A stretch of 64,000 nt of DNA, from positions 12,196,727 through 12,260,726 of the forward strand of contig NC_051123.1 of assembly GCF_014839805.1 (NCBI RefSeq). Direction: 5' to 3'. The position numbers and the translations under genes are program-made. Positions 38,003 to 51,486 of the stretch are shown here, piece after piece. The notes under the pieces were generated by a model that did no database searches, was not told the DNA's origin, and was given only the letters and a program-made list of their open reading frames with translations. This stretch comes from Manduca sexta. Lineage: Eukaryota; Arthropoda; Insecta; Lepidoptera; Sphingidae. The stretch's first letter is position 1. Each line of letters starts with the position of its first letter.

Positions 38003-41000
38003 ATGCAAATGTAATTAAGTGTTCTTTTGTTCGCGTCAACTTATAATTACCGTATCACACGTTACTAAAATTAACGTAAAGATTCGAACTATGACGTTAA
38101 AACGTAAAATATTGACGTTAAAATACGTTAGAGGAACACTGACGTCAATATAATTAGGCGGTACAGTTAAAAATTTTACATAACGCTTAATTTATTAAAA
38201 ACAATTACTTCTCTATTGCGAATGACGTACGCGTTACAAGTAAAGAGACGGGCGTAGTTGGTTTGGTAATGCGTTACGCCTAAAGTAGAAAAACTTTACT
38301 GCAAATATGGCATTGTGTCCAGTAATTAGATTGGCTATTCTTCAAACTGAACAGTGCTTTTAATACCTAGTTTTACAAATCACAAATCTGCCGATAGTCT
38401 GGCAGCAGAAACATAATATTTACCTATTTTTATAAACTAAATAAATCACTCGACGTGGTGCAAAGGGAACGCGCACAGCGTGCGTTCCGCGCATAGATTT
38501 TTGCATTATTTTAGTATGCAAATGTCCTGAGCGATAGCGACTGAGTGTAAGAGCAATTTAAATTATTTTTATGTCGCTTTTTATGGCGCTGTGTATTGAG
38601 AGTTCGCCAAGTATCGCGCGGCGGGATTACACGCGGGGACTTCTCGCTTCTCCGCCGGTCTTCGTTAATATCGAATGAGATCCAAGGAGATTGAACCGTG
38701 TCTATGATTTATTGTAACGTTATTGGATGGATTTGAATTTGGAATGTGTTTTTGAAAGTTATTGAAATTTGAATTTGGAGTTCGTGTTCTGTGTTTAAAA
38801 TTGTTGTTAAAGTGTGTGCGTATAAAGACGTAGGTTTACTGTTATCGATAAAATGTTTGCTGTATGCGTTACTTGTTGACTGACTTGGCTTCATACGTTA
38901 ATACTATTACATTCTTGATAAGTACAAGGTCACGAGCCTACAAATGTATATTCTCTAGCCCTATCATTTCAACGAAAAATACAGTCATAAAACCCAATTA
39001 CTTTATGACAAATACCCGCAATAAGCGATAATGAAAAAAACACACTAATCATATAAATCCGAATCTTATAAGAAATACGCCATTAAATTATTCTACCCTA
39101 TAATAGCCGAAAACATTGAACGTTTTTCTGCGGAGCCAAAAAAAATCTGATTAGCTTCGATGATATATCGCGGTACTTCGCGTTAGTGGCTCTAATTTGA
39201 ATATTAGACGCGTTATTGAAAAGGAAACTTTGCGAACGGCCCTCGGCGAGCTTATAACGGTTATTGCTTGCGCCCCCGCTATCTGTTTCCGAAAGGAAAA
39301 ATAACTCAGGTTCAGGTGTTTTGAAACGTTCTTTTGGATAAACAATAGGTATTAATATTTTTATGGTGGCGTTCGGTATGGATTTTTTTCGAAGGTAGGT
39401 TCCTGGTCCGATTATGTAGGTGGTTGTAATTCCACGACCGTCAGAATGATTCATAGAAAACTACGGCATACGGTCGATGTAATAGTTCTCATTTTTCAAT
39501 GCCTGATAGCACTATCCGATGGCCTTGGTACATGTCTAAGCCGAACTACTCGCGTAATCACTATTCCAACACGATTTTCAAATATAGAAACAATTTAAAT
39601 TTAGAACATACATGTATTCTCAAATCGCACTGTCTGTTATCATTGAAACAGAACGCGTTCTTAATTCATACTCGTCAGTTCAAATATCGAACGGAAGCGG
39701 AAACGGTACTGATTCTAATTTCAAACGAAATATCGCAACGTTTCTATTGATAAAATTTTGTTTAGCGGACACAACGCGCTGTTATTATATTGAACGGAAA
39801 TTTACGATAATGGCTCGTAATAGAGCGCTACATGCAAATGACGTTTGTACGTGCATGTACCACTTAGCAGTCGACTGGCTGTGGCCAATGTGTCCAACGT
39901 TTGGTCAAATGTTTATTTAGTTGGACGAATAGTTCATTGTCAACTTTTTTCGTAGAAATCGTTTAGTACCTATTTGTGTGTATATGCTGTATTGTTAAAC
40001 ATTATTTCCTGTGGGAAGTAAACAAATCGATTTAGAGATTAAATGGTTGTTAGCGAGTTTTTGCATTAATTGATTCTATAGATATATTTACACGCGACAC
40101 GCGACTCTGAGCTCTGTAAGACAATTCTGTGCGAGTATAAATTTTATTTCCCGAGGGATAGCGCTGTATATTAAGAAAGGGGAATGCGCAGTCAATACGA
40201 GCACAACAAATAAATGTCAGTATTGGGCGTACAAAAGTAATATTTCGCAAATTTAACTTTTAACGACGATACGTGTCAACCGGTCGGGCGGAGGGCGGGC
40301 GTCTATTTCGCGGTAAAAACTCATAAAACATGATTAGAGGTAATGTCGTGCGGATTCATTCGTTCACTTTTGACGTTCCCTTTCATATCGTCCGGTCAAC
40401 GGCGCCGAACGTCACATAATGAAATGTTGAGCAACTAATTTGTCATTTCGTATGTCCTTCTGAATTAAAAATAGAATTCGACTGTTTGAAATTGGAATGC
40501 GAGTTCGATTTTCGAATGTGAATTTCGTTTACATTGCGCCTTTTGGCTAGGTTTGCATATCTCAACGATTTTCACATCTTTTGAAATGCAACAAAGTTTT
40601 TGCGGCTTTTAAAATAATAAATGCGATTATAATGAATACTTATTGTTCAAACATTTCAAATCCGAAAAACAATCATTGTTATGAACACGAGATATTTAGC
40701 TCTCATGTCCCGCTCACTTTGAAACAGTGGAGTCGCGATAACAATCGCAGTACATAATTTTCACATCACTTCAACAAGAGTAATTGTTGTTAAATCTGCC
40801 ATCAGTCAACGTAGTCTGAGACGAGACAAAGCGAGTCTATTGTGCCGAAACTAAGTCGATTCATCGCCCGCATTCATAGTCGATCGATTATACCGCGAGA
40901 GGTGACGCAGGAGGTCCGACGGAAGGATTACAACACATTAGCATACGTAATTTGTGAGCACATCTGTCCCACCGCACGTGGGCGAGCTTTCTTATTGTTC

Positions 41001-44000
41001 AAATATATCATTTCGCTCCTTTGTGCGTGAGCATCGCGATTCCATACAAAACCGTGAGTAATACGGAAGTTGGTGTCGATTAGATCTCGTTTTTTGATAT
41101 TTTTGTCATTCGGATATAGTTTTTGTTGGAGAATCGCTATTGTGTGTGGTCGGTGTGAAGTTGTATAGAGATTGAATTGATTGTTTGGAAATTTATACAA
41201 ATTACAATCAACTAGGCAGGTGACTCTTCTATTTGATTCTAAATATAAAATTCAAAACGTGGAATATCAATGCCCCATGGCTCATAGACAAAAGATAAGA
41301 CATGTTGATTGTGGACAGGTCGAATTGATCTCGTTCGATTTGAAATCAAAAATTCAAATCAAAACAGAGCTACACGTCGCGTAATGAGCCAATAACTCGC
41401 GAGACAATGGCGCGCCGTGGGCGTCCCGAATTCGAAATTATCACAAAAGAATATTAATGTAACACTTATTCAAATACACCGCGATCCATATTCAAAAATT
41501 ATCTTGTCGTTTAATTTGAATGGTGACGGCGAACACTTTTTTCCAACGTTCTATTTTTGAATTAAACTCATTGTGATCGAACTTTTTTCGTTGTCCCCTC
41601 ACGGGCAGGGTATTCAAATTTGGAACGTTTTTTATTTTTAATTATTATTAATTCTTGTTTATGATTTTTGTACGGGGCGCATTCTTTATGACTATTTCCT
41701 GTTCTGTCACCATTAATGAATGTGACGTCGGTGACGGGGGACATGTGCGCTCGCTCCGGCCCTCCATACATTAGTACAAAGGTTGCTTTTGATCGCGGGT
41801 TCGGCCGCTTCATAATTAATCCTGCGGGATGATGTGTATCTTACATATTTGTAGCTCGAATGTTACTTGAAAAATAATTTTAAAATTTGTTTTTAATTTC
41901 TGGAATTAGCAGAATAATTGTAATAAATATACAGTTAGGCAGGTTCTTAATGAGAAATTTGGAATGTGGTATAATTTCTTTTTATTTTGCTATTTATGTA
42001 ATAATAAATTAGTGTAGACTAGGAAGTTAGTTCTTTATAGTTTCCACTACTACAAACCTTAGTGTACATTAGTTTGCCCTAAATTATCGAACCCACACTA
42101 ATTACCAAAAAAACGTGATTAAACGTTACAATACCGATACGAATAACAAAAAATGGCGGCGTATAACGTTTGAGATTCGTTTCGATCGGGGAACACGAAT
42201 TAGACGAATGTCGGCCGGTTCTTTGTCTTGTTCCTAATGAGTTTTTAAGTCGATTATAGCAATTTTTCATAGAAAAACTCCTTTGGTGATGTATCGGCGG
42301 TATCAATCACTGTACGGGCCAAATTGCGGGCCGGCCCTCGGACGGGGTTGCACGTCGCGGGGCTGTGTTGCCAGACGAAACGTTTTGGGAGAACAGTAGT
42401 TTGGTACATTTTTATTATAGTTGGGAAGGCTAGGTCATTTGTAAAAATAGAAAATTGTTTTAAATATTGATTATTACGGAATTAAGATAGTTAAGTTTTA
42501 ATTACATAATTCTCTGGTTGCTTGATTCTTAATTTAATGAACAGTGATAATCAATTAAGAAATTATCGCCTTATTGAATATTAGGTTATATTCAGTTTTT
42601 ATTTTTACTCTACTCGAGTTTTTAATTTATGTTCCCGTTGACTCGCATTATAATACTTCACATCCATTGTCGATGGAAGGTCGACGTTAAATCTGCTTAA
42701 CTCAGTGGCAGGTTCGAATCCCGACCTTTTAAATGCATTTCAATACGTTTTACCTGCGATCCGCGTCAATCAAGTATTTTTTTAAATATTTGACACAGGT
42801 AGCGAATACAGAAATAAACAGCCAAAAAAGTTCGGGATGTTGGGATGCTTTGGGAATATTTAATCGTGTGATTGTAAAGGGTATTGATACATTCGGGTCT
42901 TATTGGGTTTTTATAGCTTTGTGGGTCATCTGATGGCGTACTGTTACTGACTAGGGACACTCAAAACTAGAGAACGAGCTATTTTATCGAATTTATAGAA
43001 ATCTATTGTTCAGAAATTTATAGTCTTTTTTGGACTTTGGCTAGCTTATTGAGTATAGTGCAGAAAAACTTTTACTTCATGTCTCTCATCTATTGCGATG
43101 CTGTATTTGTAAGGTTTTATGTTGTAGGATGCTTCCGTCTTTTACTATTATTAGTGTGCTCTACGAATTATGAGTAATTTACACTATACTATGTATTTTG
43201 TTTATCATAGAAGGTAATTTCTGGAACTATTTTGATTGTGCTTTATTATATTGTTAAGGACTATAATAAGGACACAGATAAGGTTAGGAAGTTATGAAAA
43301 AGATATCTATCAAAATATATAAATTGTTTACTCAGTGCATGTCAGACATTGTATCTAGCACTAACCATGTGAGTATGATTTTTAATGTGATTGTCGAGTG
43401 CTAATAACTTTAGTGTTTCTGTCACGCTACATTTTAAAAATAATCTTCAGCCAAAGACCCTATAAATCATTCTGTTTTTATTTAATAACCCTGTTGTTTT
43501 TATTTCTGAATACGTAGAAAAACTAGATTAGTATTATATTTATAATTTACCACAGAATACTTAGTAAAGTACTTACTGGTTACAACCGTTTCTTGTTAAA
43601 ATGTATTTAAATTTGATATTTGAAATTCGAATTCTAACCAGAGATATTTCTACAATATCCTGGTAAAACCTGGCAACCGCCCGTTGTAGAACTGTCCATC
43701 ATGTTCCACATTCAAACGAGCCAATGGCTGAATGCCCTTATTGTTTTAAATCCGTACGCATAATGAACGTTCGTTCCTTTTTCAAAATCGTTAATCGAGC
43801 TCTTTCACTTCATTTGTTTCGATCGTTTTTTTTAAATTTTTAATTGTGCCGCGGACTCCAACTGGATTGAATCGAGACTTATTCGATTTACCTATAGGAG
43901 TTTAGATTGTTTGTTTTGTGTTCGTATTTTAAATTTGGAATTGTTCTAGAACACCACCGGGGTAATTCAATACGAATTAACGGAACGCGCTTGATTTGCG

Positions 44001-45544
44001 TTCTTATTATGAAAATGTTTTTGCATTCTCTATTTAAAAATTAAGGCGAGTTGTACACGTACCGGCGTCGACAGTCAATATGTTGTTAAGCAGATTACAA
44101 TCAATTACATTGGTATTCTACAGAGACTTAATATGGTTCACGTCATCCAATTGCTCGAGCAAATGATAATCATAATTTATTCTGCAGCTTACAAAAATAC
44201 TCGTTTAACAACTGCAGTATTTAAACTGCAAACAAGCCACGCAGATGATTGAGGACGATAAAATTCTCAACCATAAACCCGTAGATAAATCAATTTACCT
44301 CAAACAGACACAGCATCCTAACGTACCTGCAAATAAAAAGACTAAATTAACTCGATTATCAGAGATAACGTGCAATCACTATCAGAACAATAAAAAAATA
44401 TATAAGTAGAATATCAAAGAATTACAATTTCTTATCTCGTTATTGCGAGACGATCGAGGGATATAAAAAAGTCACTCCTCATTTTTCCATATAAGACTTG
44501 GGCGTGTCTGCGGGAGGGAACGCCTTGTGAGGCTAACCTCTCCCTCATTCTATAGAGGTGTTTTTCCAATAACGTCTCTATATCGAAGTTCGATCGGTTT
44601 CGAACGCCCTATCTTAAAGATATCGGAGCACGCCTTCTTACCCGACCTTTTTGTAGGCATTATGAACCTTATGCCTTTGCGGCCAAATCTCCAACTGACT
44701 TGTTGGTCGATGAGTAGTATATTGATGCGGTATCGGTTTTCCATTAACGCACACATACGACATTCAACTTTATCGCCATACAGATAAGGCCGTTATTCGA
44801 ACGTACAGGATGGTAAGAATGTATTGACGTGTTATCGGAGATGTTTCCGTCCCGCTCTAACGGATGGTTCTCACGTATGCGCGTCCCTGTCACCGGCGCA
44901 GGTCGCGCTGAGATGAACACCGCATGTCCGCGCATTCTTTCTTATCAGCTGTGTAATATTAAGAATACAATATAACTCCTAGTAATACATGTTGTCCTAG
45001 TAATTTGTGTAATTGAAGCGTTTGAATGCGGTGTGTACCAGGCGTGTAGGAGAATGGGAGATGTTTCAATCAATTTACGTGACATATATATTGTTGGTTT
45101 TCGTGTTTAAATCATAGATGGCGCGCCCTGTTTGGTTTTAAGTAAAAAGTTTATAAATTACAAATAAAAATAACTACAAATCTTTTAAAATATTTGTCCG
45201 TTTTCTAATTTCTCTTGTAGAAACGACGAACAATAAAGGATTATTTTGAAGGCTGTACCACATTCTGTAATCCCATTGTTTATACTAGGATATAATGAAA
45301 GTGAAGTGAATATAAAATCTCTGTCTAATAAAAGACATAAACCATAAACAATATAGTAATTTAGGTCTTTTGATATTTACATTTAGAACTATTTTTATGA
45401 ACACAGAGACAATAAATAAACTCGACGGTCTGGAGCCATTTGGGTTGTGTATCGGAAGGAAGTTGGTTCGACATCAAGATTAACAACGGATTGTGTGAAT
45501 CGTCATTACGTTCAGCAGTTCATCGGAACATAGCAAATAGTATG
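38003..45544. other. Transposon-poor intronic stretch, densest in the dispersed motif
   Basis: No transposon recognised in 7.5 kb. At least six dispersed-motif copies occur (38.73, 38.76, 39.59, 41.61, 41.95, 43.93 kb). Around 42700 a B-box-like GGTTCGAATCCC stands alone. Open frames here are short and carry no domain. Confidence 0.5.
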
Positions 45545-45900
45545 AGTTGACTGCCTCGGCGGCGTAGTTGTTATACACTGTACAAGTACGATTACCGCGC
45601 TGAGGTCCTGGATTCGCATCCCGGGTCGGGTCAAAATAATTTTCATTGGGTTTTTCCAACTTCAAAAAATACTCGGAATGAGGAAGCTAGTGGTGTAATA
45701 CCTCCGTGCCTCGAAAAGCACGTAAAGCCGTTGGTCCTGCGCCTGATCTCTCCGGTCATGTCGGATTGCCGTCTCACCGGATTACGAGAAGGAACACAGA
45801 GTGCTAGTGTATTGCGCACACTCTTGTGCATTATATCTCCTGTATGGCTGATCTCCGTTGAGATTGGCCGCCATGGTAGAAATACATCTAGGAAGGAATC
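45545..45900 (+). mobile_element. tRNA-derived SINE with a different body (family A2)
   Basis: The head matches family A (TGCCTCGGCGGCGTAGTTGT; GGATTCGCATCCCGGGTCGG). The body differs: CTCCGTGCCTCGAAAAGCAC, AAGCCGTTGGTCCTGCGCCT, TGTCGGATTGCCGTCTCACC and a stretch ending ATCTCCGTTGAGATTGGCCG. This head-body combination is a widespread lepidopteran SINE layout. Open frames across it are incidental. Confidence 0.8.
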
Positions 45901-46794
45901 AATCAACTACGTACCTATATGATAGTATTTAAGTGAGTTACTAAACCATGGCTATACAAAGGGATTGCTTGAAGCATTTCTAATTAGTAATCTCGAAACA
46001 GTCATGTATTTTCTGAATATTGTCACTCAGTAGTCGGTCTTTATAAAATCAAAACCGACAGCTCCAGTCGCCTCACAGGTAGAGCGTTGTAACTCATAAA
46101 ACATAAATTTCCCAACGTCAACATTAATATTTGTGTTATTTATTTATATAACATGGATACATGTGCATCTCAATCTAGCAGCACATTTATTTTTGTTATA
46201 TTCGTTTATATTTTGTAATTAAACGTATTGATGGTGGCGTGTTTATTTAATAAACGTTTATTAGTTTACGTCATATTACGATTTGTTCATTGTTTGATGT
46301 ACATATGTTGGATTTGATTTTTGTAAACAATCGAATTGAACCGGTTTATGATTTTCTTAGAATGTTTTTTTGATGTGTTCGACGAATGGAATTAGGTTTT
46401 AAGGGCGGGTTTTTGGAATGTTTTTATGATTCCATTTAAATGTTGATGATAAATAGTTATATTTATGTTACTTGGAATAACATTTCTACTTAGTCGTTAT
46501 AGTCTAGGTCTTATGCAGTGGAAAGTTTGTATAATCTTATCTATATATAAGTAATTGTAGGTACATTTGACGTGAAAGGTCAAGTGTCAAATAGTTGAAC
46601 TTTTTAACCGAATAACGCAATCAGGAACATTTTTCAATAACTAAATCACGTTTCACTTATTGGTTAGTTGACGTATTTAAATATGAAATCAACGACCCTG
46701 AGTTTTATAGCTGAAGCTATAGTTCCTGTCTTTAAATTAATAAAGGCAGTGTGTTTTTTATTTTTTTTGTACGGGCATAACAATTTTTTCCCAC
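45901..46794. other. Intronic spacer
   Basis: AT-rich unique DNA between a SINE and a family B copy; nothing recognised. Confidence 0.5.
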
Positions 46795-46998
46795 TACACC
46801 TGATTGTAAGTGGAGTGGAGTCCAATAGAATGTCGACTGACAAGAGATGATTACCCCTCGACAGTCGATACAATTATGCCGGCTTGTTGGAACCGAATAT
46901 ACACAGGCTGATTCCAGGAACGCGACACACTTACGTGGGCTACTATGGCGGGTTTTAAAACCTTGTGTACGGTGGTCGATATAGAATACATCCTACCA
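46795..46998 (+). repeat. Dispersed repeat family B copy
   Basis: Opens with CACCTGATTGTAAGTGGAGT, continues with AATAGAATGTCGACTGACAA, ATTATGCCGGCTTGTTGGAA and CTATGGCGGGTTTTAAAACC, and closes with ATCCTACCACCAG. It shows the uninterrupted order used to define the MITE insertion at 4547. Confidence 0.85.
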
Positions 46999-47518
46999 CC
47001 AGCAAAATTAAATTGTCTAACTCGTATCTTTACGTTTGATAGTGGAGAAAAAAATATCAGTATTTATATTGACCTTGCTTTCTTCTTCAAGTCCAAGAGG
47101 AGTTTCTGAGACAAAACATTACGCTAATAACAGATCAAAACTGTTTACCGAACAGGCTTAAGTAACTACATTTGCTATCTAGAACTAACTCAATCAACTT
47201 TATTGCCAATAGACGGTTTCAGTCATAACATTAATAAGCGATATCCGTTAACCTTTTGTAAACAGATTGCACGTGTTAAATATCAGCCGATGAAGATCCA
47301 ATTCTAATTCAAAGGGAATAAGTTCGAAATGTCTTATAACGATTCAATACAGTCCTTTGTAAGGATCGATGAATAAGATCAATAGATGTCTTGGGATTGG
47401 CTTTTTATTCAATCTGGCCCAGTTTCATTGTATTTGATTTGTAAGACTGCATTTTAGAATATACGAAGTACTATAGTTTCATTTTAAAATTAATGTTCAT
47501 AATTTATTTCTATAAGTT

Positions 47519-47785
47519 ATAAGTTCACTGTCTCGGTGGCGTAGTTGTACTGCATGCGCGGAACGGCAGTGCCCTGAGGTCCTGGGTTCGAATCCCGAGT
47601 TGGGCAAAGTGATATTTGGAGTTTTCTGTTCAGTATCAGCTCGGAGTCTGGAATTTGTGTCGGATATGGTCATAGGCTCGCCCCGTATCACATCATGGGA
47701 CAGAACACACTTGGCGAAAAGTGGGTGCTCCGGTTGCGCCTCTGCATAATCCTTCGGGGATAAATGCGTGATGTTGTGTGTATTA
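47519..47785 (+). mobile_element. tRNA-derived SINE (family A), best full-length copy
   Basis: Head GTCTCGGTGGCGTAGTTGTA with A box, B box GGTTCGAATCC, body TATCACATCATGGGACAG and GGCGAAAAGTGGGTG, end GCGCCTCTGC followed by TTCGGGGATAAATGCGTGAT. The head keeps both internal RNA polymerase III promoter boxes. Confidence 0.85.
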
Positions 47786-49454
47786 ACATTGGTATTAGAA
47801 CACGATTGAAATAGTTCAAAATATAATATAGCAAGACTGCTTCACTAAAGCAGCATTAAGGAGTTTTACTGTAACGGCTTAAATGATAACTAGAAACTGA
47901 ATTTTCTTAATAATACAGGACAGTCACTGGTAAGCCATATAGTGACGCTGTTTTGCTTAACCACTAAAACAAAGCCGATGTCTTTCAGTTCATACAAGTT
48001 GCTCAGGGCAAACGACTTGTAGGAACAAGCAAATTTGATTTTAAACGCTGACGATTAAATAACTTAAACCTCAATTGCAATATAGAAAAGTAACATCTAA
48101 TTACGACAAAATAAGAATAACTAGAAATAAATACAGGATACAATGTTAATAAATTGTAAACTATACAAGCCTGAACAAACTAAGGCTATGAAGTTAATAA
48201 CGATTAAAATGCAAAGGACAAACAAATAGACATAAATTACATACTTGTTAGACGGAAGCTATGTTTAAATTCATAGGTGTAACGAGAACACGTCATGGCT
48301 TCAAGGAAATCAGATTTAGACGGGTTTTCTGATGTAGCGTCTATTGGAACTGAAGCTATTTTGACTAAAGAAGAACTATGACTGAATGTAGATATCTTCT
48401 TCGTAGTTGTACGCTCTTGACAGGTCGTGGTCATCTTCGGGCTGTTTAAAAGTTGCCGTGTTCGAGATCCATATGTCTCGATGTTTGGCGGAGAGGAAGC
48501 ATTCATTTATAGAGGAGGGTATCATGGCTAGAGATTTATTTTCATAAATATTACACACCAAATGATACGACTGTTAATGACCAACTGCTTTAGTCAGTCA
48601 AATGCTCAGTGTTTTTGTAGCAAAAGGTAACACAGTTACTCTCACAAGAATATGTTTATCCTAATATAGTAATGATTTTGGATTATATTGGGAATAGATT
48701 TTTTTATTTCATTTGTTGGTTATGGAATTTTGAATAGTTGGTAGCTGAATGACTAAAATCTCCTCAAATTTTTAAAAGAGTATGTTATACCGATTGGTTT
48801 AAAAGGATTTATTGATATTATAAATTGTGTTTTTTTTTTATAAAATAATGTGTATGTTGACTTTACCTGTTTACTTAAAAATTATATCTTATGCCTAAGT
48901 AGGTACCTACAGAAAAGAACAATTTTTAGTAACTTTTGCATATTTATTTAAAAATCAACATCTCAATTTATACCTTATTCTCACTGACATGAAAATAGAT
49001 TAACTGACCAACTTCAAAGAGAATAAACAGTTAATCCATTGACGGTTAAAATAACCGTTGGTTCGAACTATCGCACCCTAATTAACGCGTTGGCCCGTGA
49101 CAAGATACCATGTTAATCCGGGATCATCCCAATAAAACACCTCTTGACCGGGTCCACTACAACATCTTTAACTAATGACCAATGATCCCTGACCCCCGTT
49201 GGCCTTTTACGTTTATAGCCATTAGGATTTAATGGTTAAATATGGCGAGATGAGTGCGGAACAGTTTCGTACGTCTTAATGATGCTTCCATTGACTATAA
49301 ATAGTAAACAAACTTTTGGATTTTTTTATTGTAGGCACGGAAAAATTCCCTACACCTGATGGTAAATGAAGGCACAAAACATGTCGACCGGTAAGAGATA
49401 AACATCTCTGGAAGGTGTTCGAATTTATGTTGGCTTTATTTATACTATATTATA
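47786..49454. other. Intronic DNA with one weak exon candidate
   Basis: Contains the 48245-48506 candidate on the minus strand. Beyond it, unique AT-rich DNA; a weak family B/C-like phrase (TACACCTGATGGTAAATGAA) occurs at 49353. Confidence 0.45.
48245..48506 (-). CDS. Weak candidate exon, possible first coding exon or remnant of one
   Basis: An open frame of 87 codons starts at an ATG (MNASSPPNIETYGSRTRQLL) and runs up to a donor-like CAA followed by GTATGT; the frame stops two codons after that donor. It is rich in S and T and has no domain I recognise. A second minus-strand frame across 48376-48561 also reads like protein (acidic, with EDDHDLSRAY) and ends at a stop inside this stretch, so the two frames together could instead be a frameshifted relic. 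Base composition is richer in GC than the flanks. It lies about 29 kb upstream of the cut exon on the same strand, but its phase-1 donor cannot join directly to that phase-0 acceptor. It may well be a chance open frame. Confidence 0.2.
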
Positions 49455-49772
49455 ATAATATCAGCCCTGTATTTTATACTGTCCCACTGTTGGGCACGGG
49501 CCTTCTCTACTACTGAGAGGGATTAAGCCTTAGTTCACCACGCTGGCCTAGTGCAGATTGGTAGACTTCACAAACCTTCGAAATTCCTTTAGCGAACTTC
49601 TTAGGTGTGCAGGTTTCCTCACGATATTTTCCTTCACCGTTAAAGCAAGCAATAATTCTCAAAGAATACACACATAATTTTAGAAAAGTCAGATGTAGGT
49701 GCCCTTGTGTTTTGAACCTGCGGACATTCGTCACGGCAGTCCGTTCCACAACCAACTAGGCTATCGTTGGCT
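49455..49772 (-). mobile_element. tRNA-derived SINE (family D), near full length
   Basis: Read on the minus strand: tRNA-like head CGATAGCCTAGTTGGTTGTG, decayed B box AGGTTCAAAACAC, then CTTGCTTTAACGGTGAAGGA, GTGAGGAAACCTGCACACC, TAGAGAAGGCCCGTGCCCAA, CAGTGGGACAGTATAAAATA and the end CAGGGCTGATATTATT. It is a common moth and butterfly SINE. It faces a second copy about 1.05 kb away. Confidence 0.85.
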
Positions 49773-50820
49773 TTATTTATTTTACACCAATCATGAATAT
49801 TAAGATTGCATTTTAATTTCCTTTATTCTAATCATTTTTGAAATTTTGACACAATATGTCGATCATTATGCAATGTTAACAATTATGTCTTATATGAGAC
49901 GAGAATGCTTGAATTATACTAGGACCCCATAACCAGTAACAAATCAGTTACAATGTTCCACTACGCTCTTCACCTTGAGACAAGATGTTTACTTTGTTAA
50001 TACCTAAGAATTATACCTACAATGTCCTTCAAAGTACTACATTGTTTGCTTGCCGGTAAATAAATGATGCCTTGGTACCTATGGAAGCAATGTATTTCGT
50101 GGTGGGACGCAATGAGCCAGTTATGCAAAGGGGACGTGGGTTCCGTATCCGATAACAATTATTTTGTAAATAACGGTCGATATTCAAGAAATGATCTCAA
50201 TGTTGTGTTTGGGGTTTTCTATAATTTTTTATTCTTACCAGAGTATTAATCGCCCATTAACTTAACATACTTACTACATTTTCTAAAAGGATTGCATAAT
50301 GTTACAACATAAAAAGTTACAAATACTAAATCTTAAAAATAGCAAGCACTAAATCTAGACAAATTGCATTACCTATCTAATCTATATAATTAAATACACG
50401 AAATTATAATTTCCTAAAATAAGAGTAGTGGAGAGGTCAACAGTAACTGGTCGACGCCGACTGCGGCGGGCTTTTCTCGCCGCGACCCTCTCGTCTATTA
50501 TTAAAAGGACCTCTCGCCCTCCCTTTGAATATTGCATGCTAACAAAACGACTTCGGGAATTTTGTGAAATAACTTGACTGTTGGTTTGAAAGTTGTCTAT
50601 GCATAGTTATAGAATAGTGCGTGGGGTTTGGAGTTCGGTGATATATTTATTTAGGGGATTTAGTGATAGTATAAACAGTATTTAAATTTGGACCACGTTC
50701 TGGGTTCGAATCTGTTTGCTAACCAAAATAGGTATTTTGCTATTGGAATTATTGCTTAATATCACAATAGAGTATTGCATTTGATTTGGTTAAAATTCCA
50801 AGGGTCCACACCTTTGCTTT
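49773..50820. other. Spacer between two inverted SINEs
   Basis: Unique AT-rich DNA with one weak dispersed-motif copy at 50680; no gene recognised. Confidence 0.5.
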
Positions 50821-51050
50821 TTCAAAAATTATGTGTGTATTCTTTATGTATTATCGCTTGCTTTAACGGTGAAGGAAAACGTTGTGAGGAAACCCACATA
50901 CCAGAGAAGTTTTCTCTAAGACTTTTGAGGGTATGTTAAGTCTACCGACCCGCAGTAGACGAGCGTGGTGGACTCAGGCCTAATCCCTCAGTAGTAGAGG
51001 AGGCCCGTGCCCAACAGTGGGACAGTATATAATACAGGGCTGATATTATT
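50821..51050 (+). mobile_element. tRNA-derived SINE (family D), 5' truncated
   Basis: The body is GCTTGCTTTAACGGTGAAGG, GAGGAAACCCACATACCAG, GTAGAGGAGGCCCGTGCCCA, AACAGTGGGACAGTATATAA and CAGGGCTGATATTATTA. The tRNA head is missing. It is inverted relative to the copy at 49455. Confidence 0.85.
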
Positions 51051-51289
51051 AAACCAGAGAACCCATCTAGATTAGTTTATCGACGCAATTACCTTTTTGT
51101 AAACATGGTTTGTTTTTCAATTCTTTGGTACAATGCTAAGTACATATTTACACACATGGGTTATATCTATGAGTAATGCATTTAACAGTTTAATTATTGC
51201 GAAGAAATTGTAACTACCTTAGTGATTCATGATATCTTTGTCTCGTTATTCGTGTTAAGGCAATTGGTGAATCAATTTCTGGTAATTGT

Positions 51290-51486
51290 TTGTTGTAGCC
51301 AAATTTTGTAGGGTAACTGGACATAATGAGATTTAACATCTCATGTCTCAGGATGGCGAGCGCAGTGGAATACCAAATAAAACTTTGTGATTCAAGGTGT
51401 TGGTGTTTGTTCTTCTTATGGGCGGTTGTATCGCTTACCATCAGGCGACCGGCAAGCTCGTCTCGTCATTCAAAGCAATAAAAAAA
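51290..51486 (+). repeat. LINE-like 3' tail (family C)
   Basis: Near-identical in its core to the copy at 17735: AACATCTCATGTCTCAGGAT, GGCGAGCGCAGTGGAATACC, CTTACCATCAGGCGACCGGC, and the end CATTCAAAGCAATAAAAAA. The closeness suggests a fairly young insertion. Confidence 0.85.

Noticed and set aside
39098..39454. 118-codon open frame on the minus strand, overlapped by another frame
   Set aside because: No domain, no splice sites that fit, composition like the flanks.
42710..42725. Isolated B-box-like GGTTCGAATCCC, and GGTTTGATTCCC on the minus strand near 52870
   Set aside because: No acceptor stem, A box or SINE body beside them that I could recognise; too little for a tRNA or SINE call.
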